DNA of 64,000 nt, taken from positions 2,636,001 to 2,700,000 of the forward strand of contig NZ_CP090960.1 in the NCBI RefSeq assembly GCF_021611515.1, given 5' to 3'. This document shows, piece after piece, positions 34,757-44,293 of this stretch. The stretch is from Mariluticola halotolerans (lineage in GTDB: Bacteria > Pseudomonadota > Alphaproteobacteria > Rhizobiales > Devosiaceae). Each line of letters begins with the position of its first letter. Position 1 is the first letter of the stretch. The notes under the pieces are model-generated. The model was not told the origin of the DNA. It did not search any database and saw only the letters and a list, made by a program, of their open reading frames with translations. Both the position numbers and the translations under genes were made by a program.

Positions 34757-36532
34757 CTATAAGGGCCAGATCAGCATGATCATGGGCACGGATACGGCGA
34801 CGACAAGGATCTCGAGCGGAAGGCCAAGCCGCCAGTAATCCCCAAAGGCATAACCGCCGGGGCCAAGGATGAGCATATTGTTCTTGTGGCCGATCGGGGT
34901 CAGGAAGGCGCAACTGGCCCCAATGGCGACTGCCATCAGGAAGGGGTCCGGGCTGGCCCCCAGGGCGCGGGCGAGTTCGACGGCGATGGGCGCAGCAATA
35001 ACGGCGGTGGCGGTGTTGTTGAGCACGTCCGAGAGGGTCATGGTGGCGACCAGAAGGACCATGATGGCGACCCAGCCGGGCAGGCCTTCGGTCACCGCGG
35101 CAAGCCCCTGAACAATGAGTGCCGAGCCGCCGCTGCTTTCAAGCGCTGCGCCGAGCGGGATCATGGCCCCCAACAGAACGATGACCGGCCATTCCACCGC
35201 ATCATACAGATCGCGCAAGGGCAGGATGTCGAAGATGACGAGGCCGATGGCGACCATGCCAAGGGCGATGGGCAATGGAATGAGCCCGAAAGCGGCAAGG
35301 GCAATCGCGCCGCCGAACAGGCCGATGGCCCCCCATGCCTTTTCGTGGCGAGTGACATTCAGCGACCGGTCGGCGAGCGGCAGGCATTGCAGCCGGTTAG
35401 CCACATCCATCATGCTTTCCTCGGTGCCCAGCAGCAGGAGAACGTCCCCCGCCTGCAGGGGTGTGCGGCGCAGGCGTTCGCGCACGGCCTTGCCCATGCG
35501 GCTGAGGCCGATGACCGAGGCCCCGCCGGCGCGCAGCAATTGCACTTCGTTGGCGCGCCGCCCGATCAGGCGGCTGTCGCGGGTGATCACGAATTCGGCA
35601 AGGGTCATGTCCGCACTCAAATCGGCGACCTGGCCGGCCTTGCCCTGCATTTTGAGCCCGAGGCTGCCCGAGAGGGTGTTGAGCGCTTCGGCGGTACCTT
35701 GCACAACCAGCAGATCGCCTGCGGCAATCTCTTCGCGCCGGGCGCGGCCGGGCAGGCGTTTACCATTGCGCACAAGCCCGAGAATGGCGCAATCGGCTTC
35801 CTCGGCGGCTTCATCGAGATCGCGGACCTTTTCGCCAACGGCGCGGGATTTTTCGGTCACGACCAGTTCTGCAACGTAATCATCCAGCTGGGACAGGTCT
35901 TCGACGAGACCGCTATTGCCGGGGTGCTCGGGGATGAGCCGCCAGCCGATCAGGGCGATGAAGATGACGCCGACAATGGCCACAGTTGCCCCGACCGGGG
36001 CGAAATCGAACATGGCAAAGGGTGTGCCCATGGCATCACCACGATAGGAGGCGATGATGATGTTGGGGGGCGTGCCAATGAGCGTGGCCATGCCGCCAAG
36101 AATGGTGGCAAAGGACAGGGGCATCAGTGAGCGCGAGGGACTGCGGCCCGCCTGACGGGCGGCCTGGATGTCGACGGGCATTAGCAGGGCGAGGGTTGCG
36201 ACATTGTTCATGAACGCGCTGAGTATGCCGCCGACCGTGCCCAGAATGGTGATGTGCTGGCCAAGGGCACGCGTGCGGTCGATGACCAGACGGGTGATCA
36301 GGTCAACCGCGCCGGACCGGGAGAGCCCGGCGGAAATGATCAGGACCAGCGCTACGATGATCGTGGCTTCATGGCCGAAACCGGTGAAGGCGATTTCGTG
36401 CGGGACCGCGCCGATGGCCACACCGATCATCAGGGCGGTGAAGGCAACGAGATCATAACGCCAGCGCCCCCAGAGGAGGCCAACGAGCACAAGCCCGATC
36501 AGGGAAAACAACGCGATTTGTTCGTAGGTCAA
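34757..36532 (-). CDS. SLC13-family permease with TrkA-C domains
   Basis: A 591-residue inner-membrane carrier of the ArsB/NhaD/SLC13 group. About 11-12 membrane helices are split by a cytoplasmic insert at ~215-370 holding two RCK-C (TrkA-C) domains, each with the ...GDVLLLLG- or GDLLVVQG-type strand. Conserved carrier stretches are SAFMNNVATLALLMPV and ATLIGTPPNIIIASYRG, and near the end SDVLNNTATAVIAAPIAVE. Substrates in the family include dicarboxylates and sulfate. The insert suggests ligand control. Single gene; it ends against the convergent lipoprotein gene. Confidence 0.9.
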   Translation of the reverse strand: MTYEQIALFSLIGLVLVGLLWGRWRYDLVAFTALMIGVAIGAVPHEIAFTGFGHEATIIVALVLIISAGLSRSGAVDLITRLVIDRTRALGQHITILGTVGGILSAFMNNVATLALLMPVDIQAARQAGRSPSRSLMPLSFATILGGMATLIGTPPNIIIASYRGDAMGTPFAMFDFAPVGATVAIVGVIFIALIGWRLIPEHPGNSGLVEDLSQLDDYVAELVVTEKSRAVGEKVRDLDEAAEEADCAILGLVRNGKRLPGRARREEIAAGDLLVVQGTAEALNTLSGSLGLKMQGKAGQVADLSADMTLAEFVITRDSRLIGRRANEVQLLRAGGASVIGLSRMGKAVRERLRRTPLQAGDVLLLLGTEESMMDVANRLQCLPLADRSLNVTRHEKAWGAIGLFGGAIALAAFGLIPLPIALGMVAIGLVIFDILPLRDLYDAVEWPVIVLLGAMIPLGAALESSGGSALIVQGLAAVTEGLPGWVAIMVLLVATMTLSDVLNNTATAVIAAPIAVELARALGASPDPFLMAVAIGASCAFLTPIGHKNNMLILGPGGYAFGDYWRLGLPLEILVVAVSVPMIMLIWPL

Positions 36533-36717
36533 TTGAAATCCCTGACGTGTTCGGGGCCGATCGCGCGACTTTTACGCGTCTGGCATTGCGGTGCAAGCGA
36601 TGTGGTGAGGCTGGGCCAAGGTTTTGGCGAAAGAATGATGTTGATTTGCAATTGACGGCTGCGGAATATCGTATAAATAATATATCTGTTATATAGCAAG
36701 AGAGTTATATTAGAAAA

Positions 36718-37071
36718 ATGATGAACACTAACCAGCTTGATGCGGTTTTTTCGGCTCTTGCGGACCCGACCCGGCGCGCGATGCTGGCGCGACTTGCACA
36801 AGGCGAGGCCAGTGTCAGTGAACTGGCCGAGCCTTTTGCGATCAGCCAGCCTGCCGTGTCGCGCCACCTCAAGGTGCTCGAGCAGGCCGGACTGGTTGTG
36901 AAAGGGCGGGATGCCCAGCGACGGCCCTGCCGTCTCGATATTGAGGCGATGGGCGCTGCGCAGAAATGGATCGAGACCTACCAGCAAGCCTGGGAGGCTA
37001 ATTTTGGCAGGATGGACGCGCTTCTGGATGAGCTAAAGGCGCTGCCGACGACATCAACAGGAGATAAATGA
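36718..37071 (+). CDS. ArsR-type winged-helix transcriptional regulator
   Basis: A 117-residue repressor with a winged helix at residues ~10-90 (DPTRRAMLARLAQGEASVSELAEPF, written here only as landmarks DPTRRAMLARLA and SQPAVSRHLKVLEQAGLV). It lacks the CxC metal site of metal sensors, so it belongs to the SRPBCC-paired subgroup. It overlaps the SRPBCC gene by four bases. The AT-rich region before it has a short inverted repeat TATAT-CTGTT-ATATA (36681-36695) that could be its operator. ATG ATG-type starts at 36718 leave one-codon uncertainty. Confidence 0.93.
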   Translation: MMNTNQLDAVFSALADPTRRAMLARLAQGEASVSELAEPFAISQPAVSRHLKVLEQAGLVVKGRDAQRRPCRLDIEAMGAAQKWIETYQQAWEANFGRMDALLDELKALPTTSTGDK

Positions 37072-37580
37072 TGGGTGCAGAGACAACCTCGCCAGCGGCT
37101 TACACGGCCGAGGTGAGTACACCGGGCGACCGGGAAGTGGTGGTAAAGCGCCGGTTCAATGCGCCGGTATCGCTGGTTTGGCGATGCTACACCGAGCCGG
37201 AATTGGTCAAGCGCTGGTTGACCGGATATGAAGGCTGGACCATGCCGGTATGCGAAATCGATCTGCGGGTTGGTGGCAGTTATCGCTATCGCTGGCGGAA
37301 CAGCGAGGATGGCAGCGAATTCGGGTTTGTTGGCACCTATTCACGGGTCGATACCGAAAGCCGGATCGATCATACCGAAATGATGGAAGGGGCTGAGGAT
37401 ATGCCGCCTTCCGAGAACGTGATTGCGTTCGAGCCTCTTGGCGACATGACCGAACTGGTCATCACGATGACCTATATCAGTGCCGAGGTGCGGCAGATGG
37501 TGCTTGATACGGGTATGACTGACGGTATGGGCAGCAGCTTTGACAAGCTGGACGAATTGTTGGCCCTGGAGCGGCACTGA
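37068..37580 (+). CDS. SRPBCC/AHSA1-domain protein
   Basis: A 170-residue START-like (AHSA1) protein with a hydrophobic ligand pocket. Landmarks are VVKRRFNAPVSLVWRCYTEPELVK at the start of the fold, shortened here to FNAPVSLVWRCYTEPE, then WTMPVCEIDLRVGGSYRYRW and a final GMGSSFDKLDELLA. Pairs of ArsR regulator and SRPBCC protein are widespread; the SRPBCC member is often of unknown function. Its start overlaps the regulator stop, and a strong terminator follows. Confidence 0.93.
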   Translation: MMGAETTSPAAYTAEVSTPGDREVVVKRRFNAPVSLVWRCYTEPELVKRWLTGYEGWTMPVCEIDLRVGGSYRYRWRNSEDGSEFGFVGTYSRVDTESRIDHTEMMEGAEDMPPSENVIAFEPLGDMTELVITMTYISAEVRQMVLDTGMTDGMGSSFDKLDELLALERH

Positions 37581-37599
37581 TATTCAGGGTCCAGACATG

Positions 37600-37631
37600 A
37601 AAAAAGGGCGCCCGGCGGGCGCCCTTTTTTT
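37600..37631. terminator. Bidirectional terminator between SRPBCC gene and secA
   Basis: GGGCGCCC (37606-37613) pairs with GGGCGCCC (37617-37624) across a three-base loop, with A and T tracts on either side extending the stem to at least 13 bp. Confidence 0.95.
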
Positions 37632-37650
37632 GATGCGGATGCGACCGGGG

Positions 37651-40326
37651 TCAGTAGGCCCCGTGGCAATGCTTGAATTTTTTGCCTGAACCGCAGGGGC
37701 AGGGGTCATTGCGGCGGACATTGCGCAATTGTTCCTCGCTGAGCACCTTGTTTTCGGGCGCGGCTTCATTGGCGACTTCGTTTTCGCCGGTCTGCGGGTC
37801 GATATGGACTTCCTGCGTATCAAGCGCCGGGGGTGCCTCGGGCTGGCGCATCTGGATTTCAACATGGGCAAGCTGGGTGGTGACCAGTTCGCGCAGATTG
37901 GTCAGAAGCGCGTTGAACAGCTCATAGGCTTCCTGTTTGTATTCATTGAGCGGATCGCGCTGGGCGAGACCGCGCCACCCCACAACCTTGGACAAGTGAT
38001 CAAGCGTGACCAGATGTTCGCGCCACAGCCCGTCGATGGATTGCAGAAGGATGGATTTTTCCACTTGACGCATGATGTCGGGGGTGTAGCGGGCGGCCTT
38101 GGCGGCGATATGGGCGTCAGCGGCGTCCTTGATGCGGTTGGCCACGGTTTCCGCATCAATGCCTTCTTCTGCGGCCCAATCGGCAACCGGCACCTCGATA
38201 TTGAGATAGGTCTTGGCAGCTTCTGTCAGCTGTTCGGCATTCCACTGCTCGGGATAGGTGCGCTCTGGGCAGGCCTTGGACACGATGGCATCAACCACGT
38301 CATGGCGCATGTCGCCGATGGTGTCGGAAACGTTGTCATCATCCATCAGTTCGAGGCGCTGCTCGAAGATCACCTTGCGCTGATCATTCATCACATCATC
38401 GTATTTGAGGATGTTCTTGCGGATGTCGAAATTGCGCGCTTCAACGCGGGCCTGTGCCCGTTCGATCGCCTTGGTGACCCAGGGGTGGGTGATCGATTCG
38501 CCTTCTTCGAGACCGAGCTTTTCGAGCATGGAATCCATGCGCTCGATCGGGAAGATGCGCATCAGGTCATCCTGCAGCGACAAATAGAATTTGGAATGGC
38601 CGGGATCACCCTGACGGCCGGCACGACCGCGCAGCTGGTTGTCGATGCGGCGGCTTTCATGGCGCTCGGTGCCAATGACGTAAAGCCCGCCTGCATCAAG
38701 CGCTGCCTGCTTGTCTTTGGCGATCTGCTTTTTGATCTCTTCGATCTTTTTGGCGCGGGCTTCACCCTCAAGCTCGCCCGCTTCAATGGCGGTGCGCATT
38801 TCGAGATTGCCGCCGAGCTGAATATCGGTACCACGGCCAGCCATATTGGTGGCGATGGTGATGGCGCCGGGCATGCCGGCATCGGCAATGATCCGGGCTT
38901 CCTGCTCGTGATAACGGGCGTTGAGAACCTTGATGTCCTTGACGCCCTTCTTTTTCAAAATGTCGGCCAGCAATTCCGATTTTTCGATTGAGGTGGTGCC
39001 AACGAGTACCGGCTGGCCGCGTTTCTGGGCATCTTCCACCAGATCGGCAATCGCCTCGAACTTTTCCGCCATTGTGCGGAAAATGGCGTCGTCCTCATCC
39101 TTGCGGGCAATGTCGACATTGGTGGGGACGGTGATGACTTCGAGGCCGTAAATGTCACCGAATTCTTCTTCTTCGGTCTTGGCCGTGCCGGTCATGCCTG
39201 CCAGTTTTTCATAAAGGCGGAAATAATTCTGGAAGGTGATCGAGGCGAGGGTCTGGTTCTCGGGTTGGATCTTAACGTTTTCCTTCGCCTCGAGCGCCTG
39301 ATGCAGGCCCTCGGAATAGCGGCGGCCCGGCATCATGCGGCCGGTGAACTCATCGATGATGACGACTTCGTCGTTCTGGACGATGTAATCCTTGTCGCGC
39401 TGGAACAGTTTATGGGCGCGCAGCGCCGAATTGAGGTGATGGACGATGGAGACGTTTTCGATGTCGTAAAGGGACTCGCCCTTCATCACGCCTTCGGCCA
39501 GCAGTTTTTCCTCGAGCTTTTCAATGCCCTGATCGGTGAAGGTGGCAGAGCGTTGCTTTTCGTCGAGCTCGAAATCGCCCTCTTCAATGATCGGGATGAC
39601 CTTGTCGATGGTTTCGTAAAGCGAGGAACGGTCCTCGGAGGGGCCGGAAATGATCAGCGGGGTGCGCGCTTCGTCAACGAGGATCGAATCCACTTCATCG
39701 ACGATGGCATAGGCGTGGCCGCGCTGAACCATCTGGGCGCGGGCATATTTCATATTGTCGCGCAGATAGTCGAAGCCGAACTGGTTATTGGTGCCATAGG
39801 TGATGTCGGCGGCATAAGCGGCCTTGCGCTCGGCATCGGTTGATTCCTGCAATACCGTGCCAACGCTCATGCCAAGGAAGGAATAGACCTCGGCCATCCA
39901 GGCGGCATCGCGCTTGGCGAGGTAATCATTGACCGTGACCACATGCACACCATTGCCGGTAAGTGCGTTGAGATAGACGGGCAGGGTGGAGGAAAGGGTC
40001 TTGCCTTCACCGGTGCGCATTTCAGCGATGGCGCGTTCATTCAAAACCATGCCGCCGATCAGCTGCACATCGTAATGGCGCTGGCCGAGGGTGCGCTTTG
40101 CCGCTTCGCGGACGGTGGCAAAGGCTGGAACGAGAAGCGTATCCAGCTTTGCGCCTTTGGCGAGCTGGTCGCGGAATTCTGCGGTGCGCGCCCGTAACTG
40201 GTCATCGCTAAGCTTTTCCAGCTCCGGTTCCAACGCATTGATAGCGTCGACCTGGGGCTGGAATTTTTTAACCCGCCTGTCGTTCGCTGAGCCAAAAAAG
40301 CGGCGGGCGATCGCATTTACAACCAT
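37651..40326 (-). CDS. secA: Preprotein translocase ATPase SecA
   Basis: An 891-residue motor that pushes unfolded preproteins through SecYEG. Walker A MRTGEGKT lies at residues 103-110, Walker B is [14 protein letters not shown], the second nucleotide domain has [14 protein letters not shown] and [11 protein letters not shown], and the C-terminus ends in the zinc-binding [13 protein letters not shown] for SecB and membrane contact. I place the start at 40326 ([12 protein letters not shown]), because the predicted promoter at 40435-40463 starts transcription inside the longer open frame, and the extra residues have no family match. It is divergent from the parvulin gene. Confidence 0.97.
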   Translation of the reverse strand: MVVNAIARRFFGSANDRRVKKFQPQVDAINALEPELEKLSDDQLRARTAEFRDQLAKGAKLDTLLVPAFATVREAAKRTLGQRHYDVQLIGGMVLNERAIAEMRTGEGKTLSSTLPVYLNALTGNGVHVVTVNDYLAKRDAAWMAEVYSFLGMSVGTVLQESTDAERKAAYAADITYGTNNQFGFDYLRDNMKYARAQMVQRGHAYAIVDEVDSILVDEARTPLIISGPSEDRSSLYETIDKVIPIIEEGDFELDEKQRSATFTDQGIEKLEEKLLAEGVMKGESLYDIENVSIVHHLNSALRAHKLFQRDKDYIVQNDEVVIIDEFTGRMMPGRRYSEGLHQALEAKENVKIQPENQTLASITFQNYFRLYEKLAGMTGTAKTEEEEFGDIYGLEVITVPTNVDIARKDEDDAIFRTMAEKFEAIADLVEDAQKRGQPVLVGTTSIEKSELLADILKKKGVKDIKVLNARYHEQEARIIADAGMPGAITIATNMAGRGTDIQLGGNLEMRTAIEAGELEGEARAKKIEEIKKQIAKDKQAALDAGGLYVIGTERHESRRIDNQLRGRAGRQGDPGHSKFYLSLQDDLMRIFPIERMDSMLEKLGLEEGESITHPWVTKAIERAQARVEARNFDIRKNILKYDDVMNDQRKVIFEQRLELMDDDNVSDTIGDMRHDVVDAIVSKACPERTYPEQWNAEQLTEAAKTYLNIEVPVADWAAEEGIDAETVANRIKDAADAHIAAKAARYTPDIMRQVEKSILLQSIDGLWREHLVTLDHLSKVVGWRGLAQRDPLNEYKQEAYELFNALLTNLRELVTTQLAHVEIQMRQPEAPPALDTQEVHIDPQTGENEVANEAAPENKVLSEEQLRNVRRNDPCPCGSGKKFKHCHGAY

Positions 40327-40434
40327 TTTAGCGGCATTCCCTTTGTCGACACGCGCTGGGGCAGGAACGCGCTGACAGAAACCGGCATAATCGGGCCGGA
40401 TCGTGCCCCAAAAAAGCTTGGTGAAGCGAGAGGA

Positions 40435-40463
40435 CATGTAAGAGTGGGGCTGTGTCTTGTCAA
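40435..40463 (-). promoter_or_regulatory. Probable promoter of secA
   Basis: On the minus strand a consensus TTGACA (40463-40458) is followed after 17 bases by TACATG (40440-40435). Predicted +1 is near 40428, about 100 bases before the chosen start codon. Confidence 0.55.
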
Positions 40464-40540
40464 CGTTGGGGCAAACGTGGCAAACCAAGCCCGCCTAAAG
40501 CGTAACGGGGGTCGCTGGGTGAATAAGGAGAAGGAATCCA

Positions 40541-41443
40541 ATGACCAATCAGTCCGACGCGCCATTTTCGCGTTCTATCATCAAGTCTTTAGGCGTTTGC
40601 GTGGCCCTTTTGGGTATGTGCGCTGCACCCCAGGCGCTTTATGCGCAGGAGCAGGCCGCAACGCCCAGCCCTGACAGCGTTGTTGCCACGGTGGATGGTG
40701 AGGCGATCACTGAAGGCGATCTGGCTTTTGCCGCCGAAGATCTGGCTCAGGAAATGCAGAATATCCCGCCCCAGGGCCGCCGCTCGTTCCTCACATCGGT
40801 ATTGATCGATATGAAAGTGATGGCGAAAGCTGCCCGTGCCGAAAACATGCAGGACAGTGATGTTTTTCGCCGGCGGCAGAAATATCTTGAAGACCGCTCG
40901 CTGCGCCGCGCCTATTTTGCGGAAAAAATCGGCACCCAGGTGACCGAGGAGAGCGTCAAGGCGGCCTATGACAAGCTGGTCGCCGGTTTTGAACCGCAGG
41001 ACGAAATTCACGCGCGCCATATTCTGGTGGCTGAGGAAGCGGATGCGAAAACCATCCGGGCGGAAATCGAGGGCGGCAAGCCGTTTGAAGTGGCAGCAAT
41101 GGAAAATTCCATTGATGGTTCGTCAAAAAATGGCGGTGACCTTGGCTATTTCGTCAAGGGGCAGATGGTGCCGCCGTTTGAAGCCGCCGCTTTTGCCCTT
41201 GAGCCGGGGCAGGTCAGTGAACCGGTGCAATCGCAGTTCGGCTGGCACCTGATCAAGCTTGAGGACCGCCGCCAGAGCGCGCCGCCGCCGCTGGAGCAGG
41301 TTGCCCCGCAATTGCAGCAGCAGGTGCTGTTTGAAGCGTTCAATGCATCGATGACCACTTTGAAGAACAATGTGGATATTGAAATCCCCGATGCAGCGCT
41401 TGCCGCGGAAATTGAAAAGAACAATCAGGGCGCATTGCAGTAA
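40541..41443 (+). CDS. Parvulin-type peptidylprolyl isomerase, periplasmic
   Basis: A 300-residue SurA/PpiC-like folding factor. A signal peptide covers ~1-34 (VALLGMCAAPQALYAQEQ), an N-terminal helical chaperone part (~35-140) follows, and the parvulin domain spans ~145-245, with HARHILVAEEAD, GGDLGYFVKGQMVPPFE and SQFGWHLIKL. It helps outer-membrane or periplasmic proteins fold, a logical companion to the divergent secA. AGGAGAAGGA precedes the ATG. A long terminator hairpin follows. Confidence 0.93.
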   Translation: MTNQSDAPFSRSIIKSLGVCVALLGMCAAPQALYAQEQAATPSPDSVVATVDGEAITEGDLAFAAEDLAQEMQNIPPQGRRSFLTSVLIDMKVMAKAARAENMQDSDVFRRRQKYLEDRSLRRAYFAEKIGTQVTEESVKAAYDKLVAGFEPQDEIHARHILVAEEADAKTIRAEIEGGKPFEVAAMENSIDGSSKNGGDLGYFVKGQMVPPFEAAAFALEPGQVSEPVQSQFGWHLIKLEDRRQSAPPPLEQVAPQLQQQVLFEAFNASMTTLKNNVDIEIPDAALAAEIEKNNQGALQ

Positions 41444-41463
41444 GCGCGCTCTGAATTCATGCG

Positions 41464-41498
41464 AATGGCGCTGTCCTGCCGGGCGGCGCCATTTTTTT
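41464..41498 (+). terminator. Terminator of the parvulin gene
   Basis: AATGGCGC (41464-41471) pairs with GCGCCATT (41486-41493), the stem continues inwards to a TGCC loop, and seven T follow. Confidence 0.92.
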
Positions 41499-41604
41499 GT
41501 CTGGCAGCGATACGCCCGGGCACGATGCGACCTTGCTATGGCCTTGCACTGGCCGTGTTTGTCGGGCAAACAAGTGGCCTTTATGGCAACTGGCTTGAAC
41601 AAAA

Positions 41605-42849
41605 ATGGCATATCCCCGCTCTCCGCTGGCCCCTGAAACTTTTCCCGAAATGCCGGAGATTGCGGGGGTGCGCTTTGCCACTGCAGCGGCGGGGATAAAG
41701 TACAAGAACCGCACCGATGTGTTGTTGGCGGTATTTGATGCCGGAACCAATGTTGCCGGCGTTCTGACCCGTTCGAAATGCCCGTCCGCGGCTGTGGACT
41801 GGTGCCGGGAGCGGCTGGGGGCTGAGGGGCAAGCGCGGGCGCTTGTGGTCAATTCGGGGAATGCCAATGCCTTTACCGGGGCCAAGGGGCGCGATGCGGT
41901 GGTTTTGATCGCTGATATTGCGGCTGAAGCTGTCGGTTGTGCGCCGGATGAGGTGTTTCTGGCCTCGACCGGGGTCATCGGCGAGCCTTTGGATGGCGAG
42001 AAATTTCGCGGTGTGCTCGATGAATGCGCGGGTCGGCTGAAATCGGCGCCATGGATGGAGCCTGCCGAGGCGATCATGACCACGGACACGTTTGCCAAGC
42101 TGGCAACGGCGACGGTGGAGATCGATGGTGTCGAGATCGCGATTTCGGGCATTGCCAAGGGCTCGGGCATGATTGCGCCGGACATGGCGACCATGCTGTC
42201 TTTCGTTTTTACCGACATGCCGGTGAAGACAGAGGTGTTGCAGGCCTTGCTGGGGCGGCATGTGGCGACAAGTTTCAATGCCGTGACGGTTGATAGCGAT
42301 ACTTCGACGTCGGATACATTGCTGGCGTTTGCGACCGGCAAGGCGGCGGCCCGCGATGTGGCGCCGATCGAAAGCCTTGATGATCCGCGTGCGGCCGTTT
42401 TCGGAGAAGCCTTGCATGATGTGCTGTTTGATCTGGCCATGCAGGTGGTCAAGGATGGCGAGGGCGCGAGCAAATTTATTACCGTTGAAGTCAATGGCGC
42501 GGTGGATGATGCCAGCGCCGGGGTGATTGCCCGGGCGATTGCCAATTCACCATTGGTGAAAACCGCTATTGCGGGGGAAGACGCCAATTGGGGCCGTGTG
42601 GTGATGGCCGTGGGCAAGGCCGGGGAACCGGCTGACCGGGACAGGCTATCGATCCGGTTCGGGGATTTTCTGGTGGCCGAGAACGGTATGCGTGCGCCCG
42701 GATATGACGAGAAACAGGCCAGCGCCTATATGAAAGGCACGGATCTTGAATTGACGGTAGGGCTCGGGCTTGGAGACGGGGTTGCACGGGTTTATACCTG
42801 CGACCTGACCCATGGCTATATTTCCATAAACGCTGATTACCGGAGCTGA
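41605..42849 (+). CDS. argJ: Bifunctional ornithine acetyltransferase/N-acetylglutamate synthase
   Basis: A 414-residue enzyme that moves the acetyl group from N-acetylornithine to glutamate in the cyclic arginine pathway. The proenzyme cuts itself at Ala195-Thr196 within [14 protein letters not shown], freeing Thr196 as nucleophile; [12 protein letters not shown] is the oxyanion region. Length is normal. It heads an argJ-GNAT-mutT group with three- or four-base gaps, a conserved order in Hyphomicrobiales, and comes after the parvulin terminator, so it should have its own promoter in 41499-41604. Confidence 0.97.
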   Translation: MAYPRSPLAPETFPEMPEIAGVRFATAAAGIKYKNRTDVLLAVFDAGTNVAGVLTRSKCPSAAVDWCRERLGAEGQARALVVNSGNANAFTGAKGRDAVVLIADIAAEAVGCAPDEVFLASTGVIGEPLDGEKFRGVLDECAGRLKSAPWMEPAEAIMTTDTFAKLATATVEIDGVEIAISGIAKGSGMIAPDMATMLSFVFTDMPVKTEVLQALLGRHVATSFNAVTVDSDTSTSDTLLAFATGKAAARDVAPIESLDDPRAAVFGEALHDVLFDLAMQVVKDGEGASKFITVEVNGAVDDASAGVIARAIANSPLVKTAIAGEDANWGRVVMAVGKAGEPADRDRLSIRFGDFLVAENGMRAPGYDEKQASAYMKGTDLELTVGLGLGDGVARVYTCDLTHGYISINADYRS

Positions 42850-42852
42850 TTT

Positions 42853-43602
42853 TTGGCGCAACGTCCTTCCAACCTGCAACTTGAACAGGCGTTTCTCAGC
42901 GCCTGGCCTGCTCTTGAAACCCACAAGGATGGTGGCTGGGTGTGGCGTTTTGCCAATGGCTATACCAAACGGGCAAACTCGGCACAGTCGATGGATCCGG
43001 GTGATGAGGCCGAGGCGGGCGAGCGCCTTGAGCGGTTTGCAGAATGGGCCCGGGAACGGGGTGTTCCTCCAACATTCCGGGTGACGCCGCTTGCGGGCGA
43101 GAAGGTGATTACGGCGCTCAATACCGCGCACTGGAAACCCATTGAGCATAGTGTGGTTATGGCGATGCCGGTTGGCGCTGCGTTTACGCCCAAACATTCG
43201 TTCAGGTTGTTCAAGGCGACTGATCCTGAATGGTATGAAGTGCAGGCGGCCATGAGCGGCTATGGCGGCGAAACCGTGGGTGCCCTGACCGATATGCTGG
43301 GGCGGATCACCGCACCGGTAACCGGTATTCTGGTTTATGACGAGAATGGCGGCGCGGCGGCGGCGGCCCTGACCAATAATAATGGCGGGATCGGGGTTTA
43401 TCTCAATGTGGTGGTGCGCGCGGATTTGCGCGGCAAGGGCTATGGCCGTTCGGTGATGCAGGCGGCCTTGAACTGGAGCCGGGATGGCGGGGCCGACTGG
43501 GCCGCAATGCAGGTGGTCAGCGACAATGTGCCGGCACTCAATCTCTATCGTTCGCTGGGGTTTGAAGAGGTCTATCGTTATCACTATCGACGTCCCGAAT
43601 AG
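42853..43602 (+). CDS. GNAT-family N-acetyltransferase
   Basis: A 249-residue acetyltransferase. The acetyl-CoA loop is in VVRADLRGKGYGRSVMQAAL (R/Q-x-x-G-x-G/A form), followed by MQVVSDNVPALNLYRSLGF, the usual last part of the fold. The N-terminal half is a degenerate GNAT-like domain. The TTG start has GGAG eight bases upstream and is only three bases past argJ. The substrate is unknown; close coupling with argJ and mutT suggests an operon. Confidence 0.9.
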   Translation: MAQRPSNLQLEQAFLSAWPALETHKDGGWVWRFANGYTKRANSAQSMDPGDEAEAGERLERFAEWARERGVPPTFRVTPLAGEKVITALNTAHWKPIEHSVVMAMPVGAAFTPKHSFRLFKATDPEWYEVQAAMSGYGGETVGALTDMLGRITAPVTGILVYDENGGAAAAALTNNNGGIGVYLNVVVRADLRGKGYGRSVMQAALNWSRDGGADWAAMQVVSDNVPALNLYRSLGFEEVYRYHYRRPE

Positions 43603-43605
43603 CGG

Positions 43606-44016
43606 ATGGCTGAGGATAAGAAGATTTTGCTGGTGGTCGCGTGTGCCCTCGTCGACGTTGACCGGCGAGTGCTGATTGCCCAGCGGCCGGCGGACAAGGC
43701 GCTTGGTGGCATGTGGGAATTTCCCGGTGGCAAGCTGGAGGCCGGTGAAAGCCCGGAAGCCGCGCTTATCCGTGAACTTGAGGAAGAACTGGGGATTTCA
43801 ACCCAGACAGCGTGTCTCGCGCCGCTGGCGTTTGCCAGCCATGCCTATGATGATTTTCATTTGTTGATGCCGCTTTATGTCTGCCGCAAATGGCAGGGAC
43901 AACCGCAGGCGCTGGAACATGATGCCCTCAAATGGGTGCGGCCGCAGGCTTTGCGCGATTATGAAATGCCGCCGGCGGATGCGCCGTTAATCGCTCATTT
44001 GTGTGATTTGTTGTAA
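43606..44016 (+). CDS. mutT: 8-oxo-dGTP diphosphatase (MutT-type Nudix hydrolase)
   Basis: A 136-residue Nudix enzyme that removes oxidised dGTP and so prevents A:T to C:G transversions. The full Nudix box runs from Gly42 to Ile64 (G-x5-E-x7-RELEEELGI), and QRPADKALGGMWEFPGGK is characteristic of MutT. It follows the GNAT gene by three bases, last of the argJ operon, with the Flp pilin gene 46 bases further on. Confidence 0.95.
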   Translation: MAEDKKILLVVACALVDVDRRVLIAQRPADKALGGMWEFPGGKLEAGESPEAALIRELEEELGISTQTACLAPLAFASHAYDDFHLLMPLYVCRKWQGQPQALEHDALKWVRPQALRDYEMPPADAPLIAHLCDLL

Positions 44017-44062
44017 ACTGGCGCTGGTACGTGTGGATTTTTCACAATTGTATGAGGGCGGG

Positions 44063-44254
44063 ATGAAGAATTTGGCTGATGTTTTTGATGCCTTTTTAAG
44101 GAACGAAGACGGTGCAACGGCAATTGAATACTCGCTTATTGCGGGGCTGATTGCGGTGGGTTGCATTGCCGCGCTCATACTGGCGGGTGATGAAATTGTT
44201 GAATTATTTGACGGCGTGGCGACGAAAGTCACGGCTGCTGTCAGCGGTACATAA
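44063..44254 (+). CDS. Flp-family type IVb pilin
   Basis: A 63-residue prepilin: a short polar leader (MKNLADVFDAFLRNEDG), the processing site and conserved Glu in GATAIEYSLIAG, and a hydrophobic helix (LIAVGCIAALILAG). GAGGGCGGG before the ATG at 44063 supports this start; the frame is open 60 bases further up. Flp subunits are assembled by Tad secretion, but no tad/cpa gene is in the window, so this is an orphan copy behind mutT. Confidence 0.9.
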   Translation: MKNLADVFDAFLRNEDGATAIEYSLIAGLIAVGCIAALILAGDEIVELFDGVATKVTAAVSGT

Positions 44255-44293
44255 GGCTTTTTACAAGCCTTACCAAGCCCTTGCAAAAAAGGG

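Noticed and set aside
34886..36130. A 414-codon frame on the plus strand
   Set aside because: Antisense shadow of the SLC13 carrier gene, rich in His/Gln/Asp/Gly without structure.
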